This document shows positions 1-12,146 of a stretch of 64,000 nt of DNA, piece after piece (within the stretch, counting starts at the first letter, position 1; every line of letters begins with the position of its first letter). The stretch lies in NCBI GenBank assembly GCA_023974075.1, contig CM043791.1, positions 7,449,767-7,513,766 on the forward strand, read 5' to 3'. Below the pieces are notes generated by a model. It did not search any database, was not told where the DNA came from, and saw nothing but the letters and a program-made list of their open reading frames with translations. The position numbers and the translations under genes are program-made. The stretch is from Chaenocephalus aceratus. Lineage: Eukaryota > Chordata > Actinopteri > Perciformes > Channichthyidae.

Positions 1-486
1 AACGCACGTAAGCAACATGGGCGCCAACGTGAGCGCCCACGTGACCAAAATATTTGACGGCGCTGATTGGCTGAAATTATGTTTCGGCGGCACAGTTTAC
101 TATTGAGACTTTTGCAACGTGCTGGTTGCTGCTGTTTCGCTCGGGGGCTCTGCCCCGTAATGATAAACTAATGCCATGGGCAAGGCCAGGCAGGAAACAG
201 GTGACTTATCAGTAACTTTAGACATCGTAACACAATTTTAAACGAGATTGTATTGTAGATTATACATTGTTGTGATACCAATTGTATGATATTGACCTTG
301 TTCATTAAAAATTAAAATATAAAATATATATATATATATTTTTTTTTAATTTATTTAATTTTTTTTTTTTTTTGAACCAGAGTTTTGCTGCCCGACGTGA
401 CAGACACCACCGTCCATTCAAACTTTTGCTCCAAGTCACTAAATACTGAAATACAATTCATTTTTCTCCCCCCCCCCCCCCTGTAG
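1..486 (+). other. intron sequence upstream of cox4i2 exon
   Basis: No coding exon is recognisable here. The stretch contains an AT-dinucleotide run and long T tracts around 325-373, then a C tract at about 469-481 that serves as the polypyrimidine tract of the acceptor ending at 486. It is read as intron of the cox4 gene; earlier exons lie left of the window. Confidence 0.5.
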
Positions 487-618
487 TGTACCGGCTCTCC
501 TTCTGTCAGACCTACCCAGAGATGAACCAGTCGTCATCAGAGTGGAAGACTGTGGTGGCCGGGGTGTTGTACTGCATAGGCCTGACGGGCCTGGTGATCA
601 TTTGGCAGACAGCCTACG
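487..618 (+). CDS. cox4i2: cytochrome c oxidase subunit 4 (isoform 2-like), penultimate coding exon
   Basis: The product is a nuclear-encoded subunit of respiratory complex IV in the inner mitochondrial membrane; isoform 2 is known in vertebrates as the oxygen-sensitive, tissue-restricted form. The exon follows a C-rich tract and TAG acceptor and ends at a GTAAAT donor in phase 1. It reads YRLSF...SSEWKTVV and then a hydrophobic stretch (VLYCIGLTGLVIIW), which is the single membrane helix of COX4. The preceding exons, with the mitochondrial presequence, are outside the window. Isoform 2 rather than 1 is chosen mainly because bcl2l1 lies next door in tail-to-tail orientation, as in human 20q11. 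COX4I1 cannot be excluded from this much protein. Confidence 0.85.
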
Positions 619-1406
619 GTAAATCTGCCTCACTGTAAAACTCTCCTGTCCCTTATAGATTAGACAGTAATAATGCAGGAGGCTGAGAACAGACACCATT
701 TCTGCCTGAACATCACACGCGGGGTAAACGTCTCTTGCCAGCGATCTTTTTCACAGCAGACTTTCTCAATGATCACAGCTGTCACTAACATAATTAGTGA
801 TGGCTCTGTTCCTTTTAAGTATCAGAGAGCCATACAGGTCAGGCAGTATGAACGAAACCAGAGCCCGGTAAGTGGACTTCAGCCTTTATGCTTTACACCA
901 GCAGGTCAGAGTGTCTGCTGTGACAAAGGGAAGCCCTGAGAGGCAAGTGAGAATAAAAGATGGTGGTGACACATGATCCTCGTCAGATCTAAACCGTTTG
1001 CTTTCCCTTTATGACTTCACAACAGGTGGAAAAGGTTTTTGCTTGTATAATTGTTTTAGTTCCTGTCATGTCATCTGAACATGAAAGAACGGAAAAGTTT
1101 TGCCTGGTTAAAAAACATGTATTATCATGTCAGGATAACTGTTGGTAGTGTTTGTTGTTGTAATATGCATTTGGACCATACACTGCTTAAGTGCACCACT
1201 GATTCCAAAAACTGATAAGAACAAAATAATATACATTTCTAGCCATAGGAAGACGTGACGGTAAGGTTTTATAATTTGCCTACGTACAATATATTTACGT
1301 TGTGATTGGAGTGCATGAAGAAAGGTATACTCACATGGATTATATTCCTAAATATAACATTGGTTAGTGGAGCACTTCACCCTCTTGTGGCCCAAATGAG
1401 TATTGC

Positions 1407-1458
<52 letters not shown>

Positions 1459-1637
1459 GGTACAACAAAGAAATGTAGGAAGTTAAAGTAATGAACCTTG
1501 AAATATAGCTTTAATCTGTTCTTAAGTCATACACACAGGATTGAAAACAATTGAGATTCAATATGTTGAGTGTACTGCAGCCCATATACATATTAATATA
1601 ATATATGTGTTCTCTCTCTATTCCCTGTTTGCTTCAG
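619..1637 (+). other. cox4i2: last intron of cox4i2
   Basis: The intron starts with GTAAAT and ends with a pyrimidine-rich tract and CAG at 1635-1637. It joins codon phase 1 to phase 1, restoring the Y-V-S-P-P reading of COX4. It contains a (CAA)n microsatellite. No other gene is seen; the two open frames in it are not conserved-looking. Confidence 0.8.
1406..1458 (+). repeat. (CAA)n microsatellite
   Basis: About 17 uninterrupted CAA units lie in the cox4i2 intron. It reads as a poly-Thr or poly-Gln open frame, which is an artefact. Confidence 0.97.
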
Positions 1638-1771
1638 TGTCCCCTCCGGCCCCCAGGACCTTTGACGCTGAGTGGCAGGCCAAACAGGTGAAGAGGATGT
1701 TGGACATGAGGGTTAGCCCCATCGAGGGCTTCGCTGCCCAGTGGGACTATGAGAAGGGCCAGTGGAAGTAG
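1638..1771 (+). CDS. cox4i2: cytochrome c oxidase subunit 4 (isoform 2-like), last coding exon
   Basis: The exon begins after a TTCAG acceptor and ends at a TAG stop at 1769-1771. The encoded tail contains [22 protein letters not shown] and WDYEKGQWK, the conserved C-terminal part of COX4 that faces the intermembrane space. Length and position match the terminal exon of vertebrate COX4 genes. The protein ends at K without the KK seen in mammals. Splicing to 487-618 keeps the frame open throughout. Confidence 0.9.
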
Positions 1772-1937
1772 AGAGCTGACCCCCATGTGTTGAAGATCTG
1801 AATGTGGCATTGATACAGTTGGAAACACTAGAAGGATGGAGCAACTCCACATTTCCTGTTGGCCCCTATAGCTCTTGGTCCGGGGCCTCTTCTCGAACCA
1901 CTGCAGCCTTGTATCCGTCCTATTGTGACCTTATTAT

Positions 1938-1943
1938 AATAAA
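1938..1943 (+). terminator. cox4i2: polyadenylation signal of cox4i2
   Basis: An AATAAA hexamer lies 167 bases after the stop codon and is followed by T-rich and GT-containing sequence. This is the first such signal downstream and gives a short 3' UTR, typical for COX4 messages. Confidence 0.7.
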
Positions 1944-2020
1944 AAAAGTTCTGCCTCTGTAAAACTCTTTTATTATTTGGAGCTAAGCTGATTGCATTCT
2001 AGTGTCAAGCTCATCAGTTT

Positions 2021-2160
2021 AAAGGGGCCCTGTTATGCAGATTTCCAGGTCCATATTTGTATTTTGTGCCTCCACTGTTTTTTCTTTACAAAATCAGGTT
2101 GAATTTTTCATTGTACTCCTTATGAACTTAGGGGGGGCTTTACAAACCATTTGATTTCAC
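2021..2160 (+). repeat. GGGGCCC-family dispersed repeat, left part
   Basis: The sequence starts AAAGGGGCCCTGTTATGC and continues with words shared with other copies at about 14703, 23223 and 37963 (GGTCCATATTTGTATT, TGTGCCTC). Only the left part is recognisable here. In the 37963 copy both ends are present as an inverted GGGGCCC/GGGCCCC pair, suggesting a non-autonomous DNA element. Confidence 0.5.
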
Positions 2161-4290
2161 TGGAATGTTCCAAACTAAAGCAACACACTAACTATGAAGT
2201 ACGCTTAACAATTCACATTTCCTCACAGCAGTCCAAGAGTTATTTTCGGCGTCAGATGTACTTTCTTCAGGATGATTTTTCTTCCGGAAATACCTTGAAT
2301 ATTTGACATGTCTTAATGAGCGTCTCTTCGTGCGCGCTCGAACACTCTCTATCCAAGACTTCAGAAAGACCCGGCAGACTCAGTTCATGTTCCAACATTG
2401 GCTTTATTAGGTTCAATGTCAATTAATTTTACAACGCATTCTAAGACATACAGACATCTTTAGTCGTGTTCTCTTTATGGCCGACAAGAGAGCCAACGGT
2501 TTGAAAATATCCTTTCACTTAACATGTTCTCCAATAACCCTAAAAAACTAAGAAACACAATGCACATCAATGCAAAGAGTTTAAGGCCATTCCAAGGGGC
2601 ACAATTATGCTTTTTACACCAAATATAAACAATGTTTAAAAGTCACTTCTGTTCTCCTTAAATATGTCACTAAGCTAACGCACTATTCTAATCAGTTTAA
2701 ATAACTAGCATATATATATTTATATATATAGAGGCGTGCTAATGCTGTCACATTTCCTTCCTTTGTGCCTCCATCAACAACATTTTCCGCACAGTAATTC
2801 ACACACATGCACGCACACATACACACACATAATGTGCAGGGGGGAGGGGGGAGTGAGGGGCCAGGAGCAGCTTCTTGGTGGGGCATACACTAGAAAAATA
2901 GGTTGATACTGTACTGGAATGTATGAGAGCAGACCTTGGCTAATAAGACACGAGCATTCAGAGGAAACTCAGCAATAGTCAGTTTGTTTTTTATTGGTTG
3001 ACATATTTATTCCCGTCAGTTTGGAAAGGGACATCCAGAAGAGTCTATAGATGTACACGAGTCAGCGAACATGAGGCGGGAAAGGAGGGGAATCGGAGGT
3101 GGGTGAAGAGACGTGAGACGGATGTTTCTTGCGGAAATCCAAATGATTCTTATTCTGTCTACGGACTAAGACAGTGAAGACACGAGCATCCTGAACTCCT
3201 AAATCCAGGAACTAGAATGCTTTTATTGTGATGTCATAAAGAAGTGCTCCATAGACGATGGATGGAGAGAGATGATCAGCACTACAGTGGAATAATGCTC
3301 ATTTGGGTATTCAAAAATAAAATAAGCATCTGTAGGTCAACACAATCATTCTACCGTCCGTTGTCTACGGAGCAGCTCCAGACTGATTACCGGCTGACGT
3401 GACACGGTTGGAGCTCATGCTGCGTTCCAGACAACTCGGACATTTGAAAATAACAACCTTCTACTAAAAAAATTCAATTGGAGCGCCACCTGAAGTCAGA
3501 GCTTCTACTCGTACATGTATCTACTCTGACGTCACACAATGGAGAAACGCACATTGTCAACGGTAAAACACCAACTTAAACGCAACATCAAGTATTTATG
3601 TCTGTATTTAATTAAAGCAATACAAGCTAATGCATAGTTCCAAACTTCAATCTATATCAAAATATCTCGCCAATGTCAGCGATTACAATCTCTGTAGGTG
3701 ATCTTCTCTGCAGCGAAAGCTGTTTGAGATCACTTACAAATGCTCCAAAAATGTGGAGGCTGCACTTCTGAGAAAACCCTTCCCAGAACCGTCCGCACCT
3801 GGAACACATGGAGGGCAGACGTCGGAGTCTCTTCACTGGAAAACATCTTGGCTCCGAGGTGTCTGGAACGCAGCTTTACCTTTCTGGTTCTGGGTTTGAG
3901 AGAGAAGCTCACGGTCACTAATATTGATTTTCTAGGTCACAAAAATAATCTTAATTTAGGCGATGTTCCCTTAAATGTTCCCTTAAATGTTCACTCTATG
4001 CCTCAACATTTTCAATAAGAAAATGGCCTGTACTGAGCTGCTGTAACACACGAGGAAATGTTGTAAACTGGAGACAGTACTCGGGATGAGATCCAGATGG
4101 AGCACTGGGTGGGGGTACAGGGAACAGGGTGAAGTACCCCCCCCCCCTTCCCAGTGAATTAATGGAGCTGCCAGTTGTTGGTGCGTGAAACACCAGGCGA
4201 CAAACCCTCCTCCGACTTAAATTAAAGATGGAGAGATGTTCGGAAACAAAGAAAGGGTCTCCTCGTCTCTCGCACACTACATGTGACTGG

Positions 4291-4293
<3 letters not shown>

Positions 4294-4331
<38 letters not shown>
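4294..4331 (+). repeat. (GT)n microsatellite
   Basis: About 19 GT units. It forms the left border of a 229-bp unique-looking segment whose other border is a second (GT)n tract. Confidence 0.97.
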
Positions 4332-4333
<2 letters not shown>

Positions 4334-4559
4334 TAGCATTGCTATACTTGTGGGGACCTACATCTGTTTACACAGTCACGTCTGGGGACTCGCCTCCCTT
4401 ATGGGGACAAATTGGAGGTCCCCATAAGGGGGATCGTTCATTTTAGGGTGAAGACTTGGTAAGGGTTAGGGTAAGGGTTAGGCATGTGTTGGTTATTAGG
4501 ATAAGTCTCCAGGAAATGCATGTAAGTCAATGTAATGTCCCCTGAAGTGATGTATACAT

Positions 4560-4560
<1 letters not shown>
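4332..4560 (+). repeat. GT-flanked dispersed repeat with telomere-like TTAGGG words
   Basis: This block lies exactly between two GT tracts. It contains a near-palindrome around 4395-4430 (CTTATGGGGAC ... GTCCCCATAAG), then GGGTTAGGGTAAGGGTTAGG-like words at about 4458-4482. This arrangement resembles a microsatellite-associated dispersed repeat that I recall from many teleost genomes; the match is from memory. Confidence 0.45.

Positions 4561-4621
<61 letters not shown>
4561..4621 (+). repeat. (GT)n microsatellite
   Basis: About 30 uninterrupted GT units. The poly-HT open frames on the opposite strand are artefacts of this tract. Confidence 0.97.
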
Positions 4622-4622
<1 letters not shown>

Positions 4623-6403
4623 CAGCATGTGGGCCAGCTGTGACTGACACACGTGACTAGGTGCAGTGACAGCCGGGGGAACCGCAGAGGAGGAGGTGGA
4701 GACGGATGTGTGGGGGGGGGGACGGACGGACGGATGGAGCTCTGACAGATTTCAAGTGTCTGGGGGAGAGGGAGGAGGAGGAGGCGGGGGGGAGGATGGT
4801 GAGAGCTACGGCTGGATAACTTGGAGTGAAAGTGTGTGAGATGGGAAGGTGTGTGTGTCCTGCAGACGCTGAGAGCTGCTGATTGGCTGATAAACAGACA
4901 CTTTTCTAATGAAACTGAAAACACATGTGAGGCAGAACGGCTTCGTCTCTTCACTTGGCTACAGAAAGGCTGGGATGTTTCCGGGGGAACTGAGAGACAT
5001 TCGAGCAATGCTTTGTAGTTAGGAATGACTACTGAGATAGCACAGAGGAGCATTGCAGCACATGATTAGGATTTTATTTCAAATTTAGCACAGAAATGAT
5101 AAACACTTTATTTTAACCTCACCAATAAAAAGCTGCAGCTAACACTTTCTCTAAAAAATCAAGTCTTCAGATGTCGTCGTTTATCACACCAACAGTTTAA
5201 TTTACAATAATATAACATAACATTAGAAAAACAAGCAGCAAGTCCTCACATTTAACCAGAATATCTATGCGGATAATTATTCAATCAATTAACAAAACGG
5301 TTGCCGTTGACAAACTGACTAATTGTTTGCAGCTCGTCATAATGTAGTTGTAAACAGACATAAGGATATTTAAGTGTTTATTAATGTAGTTTTCAACAAT
5401 AATAATTTAGCAGTTATCTGGATCATGGATTAGAACAATGTTTCAATTGACCTTTTCAACCTGCCTGTGAATGACCGCGTCGTGAATCAACGTCTTACTG
5501 GCTACATGTTGAACTCAGACGCATTGTAGGAGAAGTTATAATTGTTGACTCACATTGATAAGCACTTGTATAGTGTTTTACAAACCAATGAATACAAGGG
5601 CTAATAGATGCTAAATAGGGAGGGTTAAAATAAAGGGGTTGCCAACAGAGACAGCCAGATCTCTGGGGCGTTCAGGGTGCTACTGGATCTGCTGCGTTGC
5701 TCAGCGACGGAGGGGAACATGGACGCAGGCGTACGAGAACACGCGGGGCAGAGTGTGCGGTCAGCGGGGGTTTGGATGGAGGAGCTAGGAAGTGAGTTTA
5801 AGACTCCTGTTAGCTAAGATCTTCTCGACTCCTTCTCATACAGTGGTGCAATGATGACGTATCTTTGTAAACCCGGGCAAGGGCTCCTTCCTCAAAAACC
5901 AATACCGTTTATCCACTCCATTTTGGAATATGGCAGACAATAAGATCTTTGGCAAACACACGTTCATGATGCTCTCACGTTTATGGTCTCAATAACTACT
6001 TTTAGAGCAAATGCAATCACAAGAAGTGCTTAGCTAACGTTGGGCTAGGAACGGACTCAATGTGGCTGTGATGGTGTTTAGTAGTTTCAGCCAGTTGCGT
6101 AGAAGCTTCGGACATTCCCCAGTGGGATGTCGTAAAAAAATATGTGTAAGCTTGTATTTACCACAGCTCTTATTATCCGAAAAGCCATTGAGTTCCATAA
6201 GAGCGAACTGGAAGGAGAATCTACCATGCTAACTCATCTCGGGGTTAAGGACACATCCCTGCACCGCTCCTTCACACCAACCAATGAGCACGAAGGAGCG
6301 GCAGCACAGAACAACGGTTGGGTTAGGTTCACACTGAAGCTGTTCAGAGAGCAGATGCTACATCCTCCTGGCTCTCACTCTCCATTAGGCTCATTCGTAG
6401 AGC

Positions 6404-6424
6404 GGGGGGGGGGGGGGGGGGGGG
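6404..6424 (+). repeat. poly-G tract
   Basis: A run of about 21 G residues lies in the presumed bcl2l1 3' region. In the minus-strand transcript this is a C run. Confidence 0.9.
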
Positions 6425-6709
6425 TCAGTTTGTGAGGGCAAGATTAGGAAACCAAAAATGTGTTAAAAGTGATGCGTACAAACATAAAGACGGATCGAGA
6501 GGAGAAGAAGGAACAATCGCTTCAGAGAACTCTTTGTAGCCGCACAAGAGTACTAGGAACTCTTCCTCTCCTCTGGCTTTCCTCCAAAGTTCAACACAGG
6601 AGGGGTCCTCAGGTGTGTGGAGGGAGGAAGGGGGGAGTAAACATCATCAGCAGTTCTGACGAGACAAACGGGACCTTCATGTTATCTTCTTGTAGACGGA
6701 GGGGGGTCT

Positions 6710-6853
6710 TCACAGGCGCTTCTGGGCGATGAGCGAGCCCACCACCACCCCGGTCACCAGGGTCATCCCTGCCAGCAGCCACTTCTTGAAGCTCTCCTGG
6801 GAGCGCCGGCTCTCTGCCGCCGCGTCCTGCCCGAACATCTCCGCAAAGCGCTC
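6710..6853 (-). CDS. bcl2l1: Bcl-xL (bcl2-like 1), last coding exon
   Basis: This exon encodes residues 186-232 of Bcl-xL. It starts after a CCTCCAG acceptor on the minus strand with ERFAEMFG, the second half of the BH2 domain that begins at the end of the other exon (PWIQSQGGW). After a linker (AAAESRR...FKKW) comes a hydrophobic tail anchor (LLAGMTLVTGVVVGSLIA, about residues 211-228) and a basic end (QKRL), which targets the outer mitochondrial membrane. The phase-0 junction matches exon 30510-31064 exactly. Total protein length is 232 residues; human Bcl-xL has 233. The gene ends tail to tail with cox4i2. Confidence 0.95.
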   Translation of the reverse strand, partial: ERFAEMFGQDAAAESRRSQESFKKWLLAGMTLVTGVVVGSLIAQKRL

Positions 6854-9800
6854 CTGGAGGACGGGAGAGACACGAGAGGCAGAATGAATATATGAATACA
6901 CACTTCAATGTTCTTACTGGTTCGTTGTCTGTAGCAACACACCGAGACATCTGGCTGCAGACCCTTTATGTGATGCATGGCAGCTCTGTAGGATACAGCT
7001 ACATCATGATGCGTTGTTTCAAAGAGCTGCCAACACACAGTCACTGGATACAACAGTTCTGATCATTGACTGAATAATTATCAGCTTCGATATTCTGGTC
7101 TGCCTTTTTCTAATGTCATGTTTTATTATTGTAAACTAAACTGTCGTGATAAAAAAAAGAAATTTGAAGACTTCATTTAACAGAAATGTTCATATATTTT
7201 AAAAGAGTAAATGAGGTTTTAAAAAACAAAAGAAAATCAATAATGAAAGAAAGCGTTAGCTGCAGCTTTTTATCAGTAGGGTTGAAATATCAGAATGTCT
7301 TTGCTAAATGTGCAATACAATCCTAATCATGTGATGCAGTTGTCCTCTGTGCCAACTCAAGAATAAGAACAGGCGTGAGGAAAGGGTTAACACCGGCTGT
7401 TTGATATGTTTCAATGTGAGAAACCCCACAGACTTTACTGAAAGTGCCACAGACCGGTGTGCAGGGTCAGGTGGAGTCCCTCTGTAAAGGTCGCCTGTCT
7501 GATGGCTGCTGCAACCCACATCTGGATCCCAATCACAGCCCACAGCTGGATCACAATGACTGTCTCAGCCCACACGGACATTTCCATCCACCGCAGATAT
7601 CATCATAAAAAGGTGACGTCACAGTAGCAACACATCCCCCCTGCCTCGATGCTGTGCCCCGTAACCCCACCATCTCACTGATTACAGGGACATGTATTCG
7701 TGTAATCATGTTTTAAACATATTCTTTTGTTTACTTGTGTTCTTTCCCACTGATCACAGATCTCACCAAGTTTTAGATTCTCTCAAAGTCTTATCATTTC
7801 TCGATACTGAAAAAGGTGATCTTATTGGCAGATCTGATTCCATAGGGTATTAGTGTTAACAAAGATAATCATTCTTAAAAAAAAGTGTATTGCTCAAAAT
7901 CTACCGTGTAACTCCGTAATAATCCTTAGTGATATGACTTTTGCGAAGTTATACTAATAAGGTTATACAGCCTAAGTGTTATCCGTATTGAACAGAGCTC
8001 TGTCCCAGCAGCTCCTCCTGGAAAAGGGATCCATACAGCTCCATTGTTGTGCTCACATTCTTTCCCACTGTGGTCCTCAGATTGCTAAACCTACATCCCT
8101 CCCACTGAAATCATTTCCTGGAAATGAAGCTTCAGCACACGCAGTTCTGATGTCGGCCAGCAGGAGGCGCCTTCAGGCTCAGAGAGCAGTAACACAGATC
8201 AGCTGATCGACTGGACATGACCCACTGAGTCTCAAGAGCAAATGATCAAACACATGGGGAAATGACTCGATCAGGTGACTGGCTCCTCTTTAAGGGGGGG
8301 CTCGGTCACTGGAAAGCGCAGAGAAGGAGCCGAGTGAGAGTACACGGAGGCTATCAGTGAATCACAGCAGGAATGCAGGGAGGAAACAGAGTAATAAAGT
8401 AGAGGATATGCTTCTCTAACCCCGGACTTCTCCCAAAACTCCTGTTAACCATGTGGACGCAAAACAGAACCTGACCCTAATCAGCTCCGACGACACAATT
8501 CACCACGGCAACGGAGGACATTTAGATGAGCCTCCATTTTAATCCAGAGCAGCTAGAAATATGAATGCATGCATAATACATATCTTTAGAAACACACTGA
8601 AGTAGAAGCAAAAGAGCTGGAGAGCACAGTCAACAATTACGTTTTGATCCAGTGTAGTGTACTCATACATTATTTACCAGACTTGAATTTCCTTAATGCA
8701 TGATGAAGTGGCGTAATCAAACTGTATAATATACATACGAGTCATACATGTATTTATTCTGCTGTAGCCTGAGGGGCGACTGGAGATGAAATGCAAGAAT
8801 ACACCATGTTACTGATAGAGCCATGATTGTAAGCATCGTTTAGGGCGATGTGCAGTTGAAAAGAGGCTAGAAAGTCTCTTTCTGGAACAGCGGCGGATGG
8901 ATACGAGTGAAACCAAACTAAAGGGGCAGTGACAGATCAGACAGAGAAAAGGCTGGACAGGGTTAGGAGTATTATTCCTGAGTCATTCCAGAGTTCTAGG
9001 AAATGCTCATCTCTGGCTGATAACTTAACTGTGGTGTCTAGTTGCCCGGACAACCTCCTAATCGCTGAAATAAAAACCTGAACAATTCAACTGACCGTTC
9101 CCCAAGTTGTGAGGAAACATACCAACAATGAGACCACGTAGTTACAGTGACTCAGACTCTTCAGAATAACTTGTTGGGGAGGAAGGGTGTCCCTGTCTCC
9201 ATCTGATGCAATGCTGAGTATTTCTTAGGAAAGGAATCTTGTTGGTGACCTTTCTTTGGGTGTGAATGTGCTGCTGTGAGATAAGGGGAAGGGTTGTGTA
9301 GAAATGACCTCACTGCTGTGGTGTTCGTTCGGCCCTAAGCAGAACCCGATCGATGACTGTGTAAAAAAAAAAACTACAATCCCCAGCTGTTTCAGGAAAA
9401 TACTGCTCTTAAAATGTGAACTTTTATTATGTGTGACTTGTGATGGCAACCAGCTCTTTTCATTGATGTTATAGCTCTAAATAAACACACACGTACAGTG
9501 AAGTGCCGGACCAACTCAGTGAGCAAACATTTCATAAGACACGTGGAGTCAGTGTTCCCTGGCTGGCAGTGAGTAGGATGTGAGGAATGTGTAAATATCT
9601 AACTGAGAGCAACATGCTGAAGAACGCTCTGCCACTCACACAAGGATCACTCGAAGAGAGAATTTTTCCTTCAACTCTCATTCCTTTAACCTACCCTGCC
9701 GAGGCCTCGGTACTCGAGGACGCTCACTGTAGGCATGAGAGGAATCTGACTAGGAAGAGTAAATATTAGTTCTTTGCTTCACCTTGATTCCGACAGGCCT

Positions 9801-9867
9801 TGATATGGTTCAAGAACGCTTCAGAAAAGATAAACATGACAACATGGAGGAATATATGGGAGTCATA

Positions 9868-10556
9868 AGGCGCGTGCACACCGCAGTACTTTTCCCACAA
9901 AGGTTCATGAGAACTTAGTTCATGAGAACTCTTTTGTCGCGTTCACACCAAAAAGAGCTAGAACTAAAATTAGTTCATGAGAACTTTTTAGCCCCTTTTC
10001 CGTCCCTGCTAGAGAGCAGGGACTTTCGTGGGAGAAAAAGGTTCCTATGTCTGATTGGCTGGGCGAATTGCAAACCACGCCCCGTAAAACTCCCAAAAAG
10101 TTTTGTGAAGCCGCCATTTTATTATCCTCGCATTAGCATTATTAGCATTAGCATTAGCCCAGCGCAGAAACGCAGAGAGACTAACTTATGGCAACACAAA
10201 AGAAAACATGGGAGCGGTGGAGATGAGGAGGTGTCGGCGTTCTGGCGATTTACTCGGAAGTAATTCGAGTGCTGGGAGTCCCAGCAGCTTCTACTGAAGC
10301 CAGTCCCCAACTCCGGGGACTTCCGGCCGGGGACTTTGGGCGGCAGTATACGCCGTGAAGTGGTTTGCGGCCTGCCAGTAAACCCAAAGCAGAAGAAGAA
10401 GAAGTGACGTCAGCGGCTTCATTTGCCTAATCCTCCCCAGGGGCTTATTCCGGTGTGAACGCGATCTGTACTTAGTTCTGTACTTAGAACTTAGTTCATG
10501 AGAACTCTTTAGTTCTCATGAACCTTTGTGGGAAAAGTACTGCGGTGTGAATGCGC
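9868..10556 (+). mobile_element. non-autonomous TIR element, copy A
   Basis: Terminal inverted repeats beginning AGGCGCGTGCACACCGCAG on the left and GCGCATTCACACCGCAG on the right end (reverse complement) extend through TTTTCCCACAAAGG. Flanking ATA occurs on both sides (9865-9867 and 10557-10559). A related stretch at 11177-11230 shows the same flanks joined with a single ATA, i.e. an empty site. There is no transposase. The interior has variable ATTAGC-type short repeats. The 3-bp duplication would fit a PIF/Harbinger-like MITE, but the superfamily is inferred. Related copies are at 12147-12772 (inverted orientation) and 44562-45116. Confidence 0.85.
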
Positions 10557-10910
10557 ATAGTGTGTTAACAAGAGGCTGGTTAGGATATACACTAGAAAGG
10601 AGTTGCCTTTAACCATCATGATGACAGCACTATGTAAAAGGGAAGCTGGAATGTGCCACCAGGGATTTTGATAAAAGGCACTTTAATAAAATAATGATGT
10701 TACATGATTACAAGGTATACGAGTCAATGTTTTACTGAATTGAATACTAATGTCTCTCCAACCTCCCCAGCAGATGGCTCCTTACAAATAGACCATCGTT
10801 TCCTACAAACAAGACCAATCTTCAAAAACATTCAAAAAGTACTCGAACTGAAGAAAATAGTGCATTTGTATGGGACTATTTTCAGAACAGGATCAATACA
10901 CATTTGAGGT
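10557..10910 (+). repeat. local duplication, copy 1
   Basis: Sequence from about 9842-9867 plus 10557-10910 recurs, diverged, at 11177-11335 plus 11826-11970. Shared words include GGAATATATGGGAGTCATA, GGGATTTTGATAAAAGGCAC, AATGATGTTACATGATTAC and AATACACATTT. Copy 1 is interrupted by the TIR element at 9868-10556. Confidence 0.75.
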
Positions 10911-10982
10911 TGGAGTTTTTTTTGGCTGCAGGATGACCAACCAACTAACCAACCAACCAACAAACTGACCAACCAACAAACT

Positions 10983-11021
10983 GACCGACCGACCGACCGA
11001 CCGACCGACCGACCGACCGAC
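10983..11021 (+). repeat. (CCGA)n tetranucleotide microsatellite
   Basis: About ten CCGA units, preceded by imperfect CCAA/CTAA units from about 10936 (ACCAACCAACTAACC), suggesting the array grew by mutation from CCAA to CCGA. Confidence 0.95.
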
Positions 11022-11176
11022 AAAACACAATTATTTATCCCAATATTTAAAATCTAAATCAAGATTTTACTTGAGTGACAATGCCACATAACTCAAAATA
11101 CATTAAAAGGAATTGGTTTTCTATAAAATATTTCATGAATTCTATAAACTTGGTTTCTACACATGGGAATCAGACA

Positions 11177-11970
11177 TGGAGGAATATATGGGAGTCATAG
11201 TGTGTTGACAAGAGGCTGGGATCATGATGACGGCACTGCCTAGAAGTTGGAATGAGCCAACAGGGATTTTGATAAAAGGCACTAAAGTCAATAATGATGT
11301 TACATGATTACACGTATATGAGTCAATGTTTAAGTGCGGCTTTTTTAATCTTTAATAAAAGCACCATCACTGCCAATCCCTTTCTGTGAAAGCCGAGGAA
11401 ATGGGTGTAGAGCAAAGACAGCCCCTTGTGATGGTGACTGACAGCTAAGACGGACATGTCAAGACATGTCAGCCTCCAGTGGTTCAGAAATATATAATGA
11501 AACAATGTGTGATGATGTGCCAAGGGATGCAAAGTAACGCCCCTTTAATGCTGTTATTACTTTTGTGATCTTATTGGGCGTGATAGGTGTTCATGGATCT
11601 GTTTTGTGTGAACTTCATTTTCTACTTAATTATCAAATGATAGTGTTGAGCAGCCTGAATGATCAATAATTAACTGTTCTCTTTCAACTTGAGTCAACTT
11701 GCATATTTGGCTCAACAATACATGTTAATTATTGTTTGCAAGACTCTTCTTATTAATTGGGATACACCTTATCTTTGTTGATGTCAAATAAAAATAAACT
11801 CACGTACACAGATTAAAACCATTTCTCAATTCTCCCTGAGCTCCCCAGCCGATGGCTCTCTACAAAAAGACCCTTGTTGTAAAGATCAATCTTCAAACAC
11901 ATTCAAAACCCCTCAAACTAAATAAAATACTTCATTTGTGACTCATTTCAGATCCGGATTAATACACATT
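11177..11970 (+). repeat. local duplication, copy 2 (empty site for the TIR element)
   Basis: This is the partner of the 9842-10910 segment. It lacks the TIR element but carries about 480 bp (11340-11820) absent from copy 1. That extra segment has no recognised features. Confidence 0.7.
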
Positions 11971-12146
11971 TTATACATTAATACAAATGTGTTTTTAATT
12001 GTCTTATGTCCTATATTCACTAATTTACATTGTCATAAGTACACTACTGTGCAAATGACAATAAAGCCTTTGAATCTTGGATTTGGGCTTCTAGTGAGAA
12101 TCAACCTGACTACAAAAGTGTGCAGTGTGTGCATTCCCATAACATT

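Larger units (their letters stand above)
2161..6709 (-). other. cox4i2-bcl2l1 intergenic DNA including the bcl2l1 3' UTR
   Basis: No further protein gene is seen between the two convergent genes. The part nearest 6709 must be the bcl2l1 3' UTR on the minus strand. Several minus-strand AATAAA words exist (for example 3006-3011 and 2403-2408), but which is used cannot be decided. GT microsatellites and a telomere-like element interrupt it around 4294-4621. Confidence 0.5.

Noticed and set aside
4496..5053. 185-codon Pro/Ser/His-rich minus-strand frame
   Set aside because: Crosses a GT tract and low-complexity DNA; composition is that of repeat translation.
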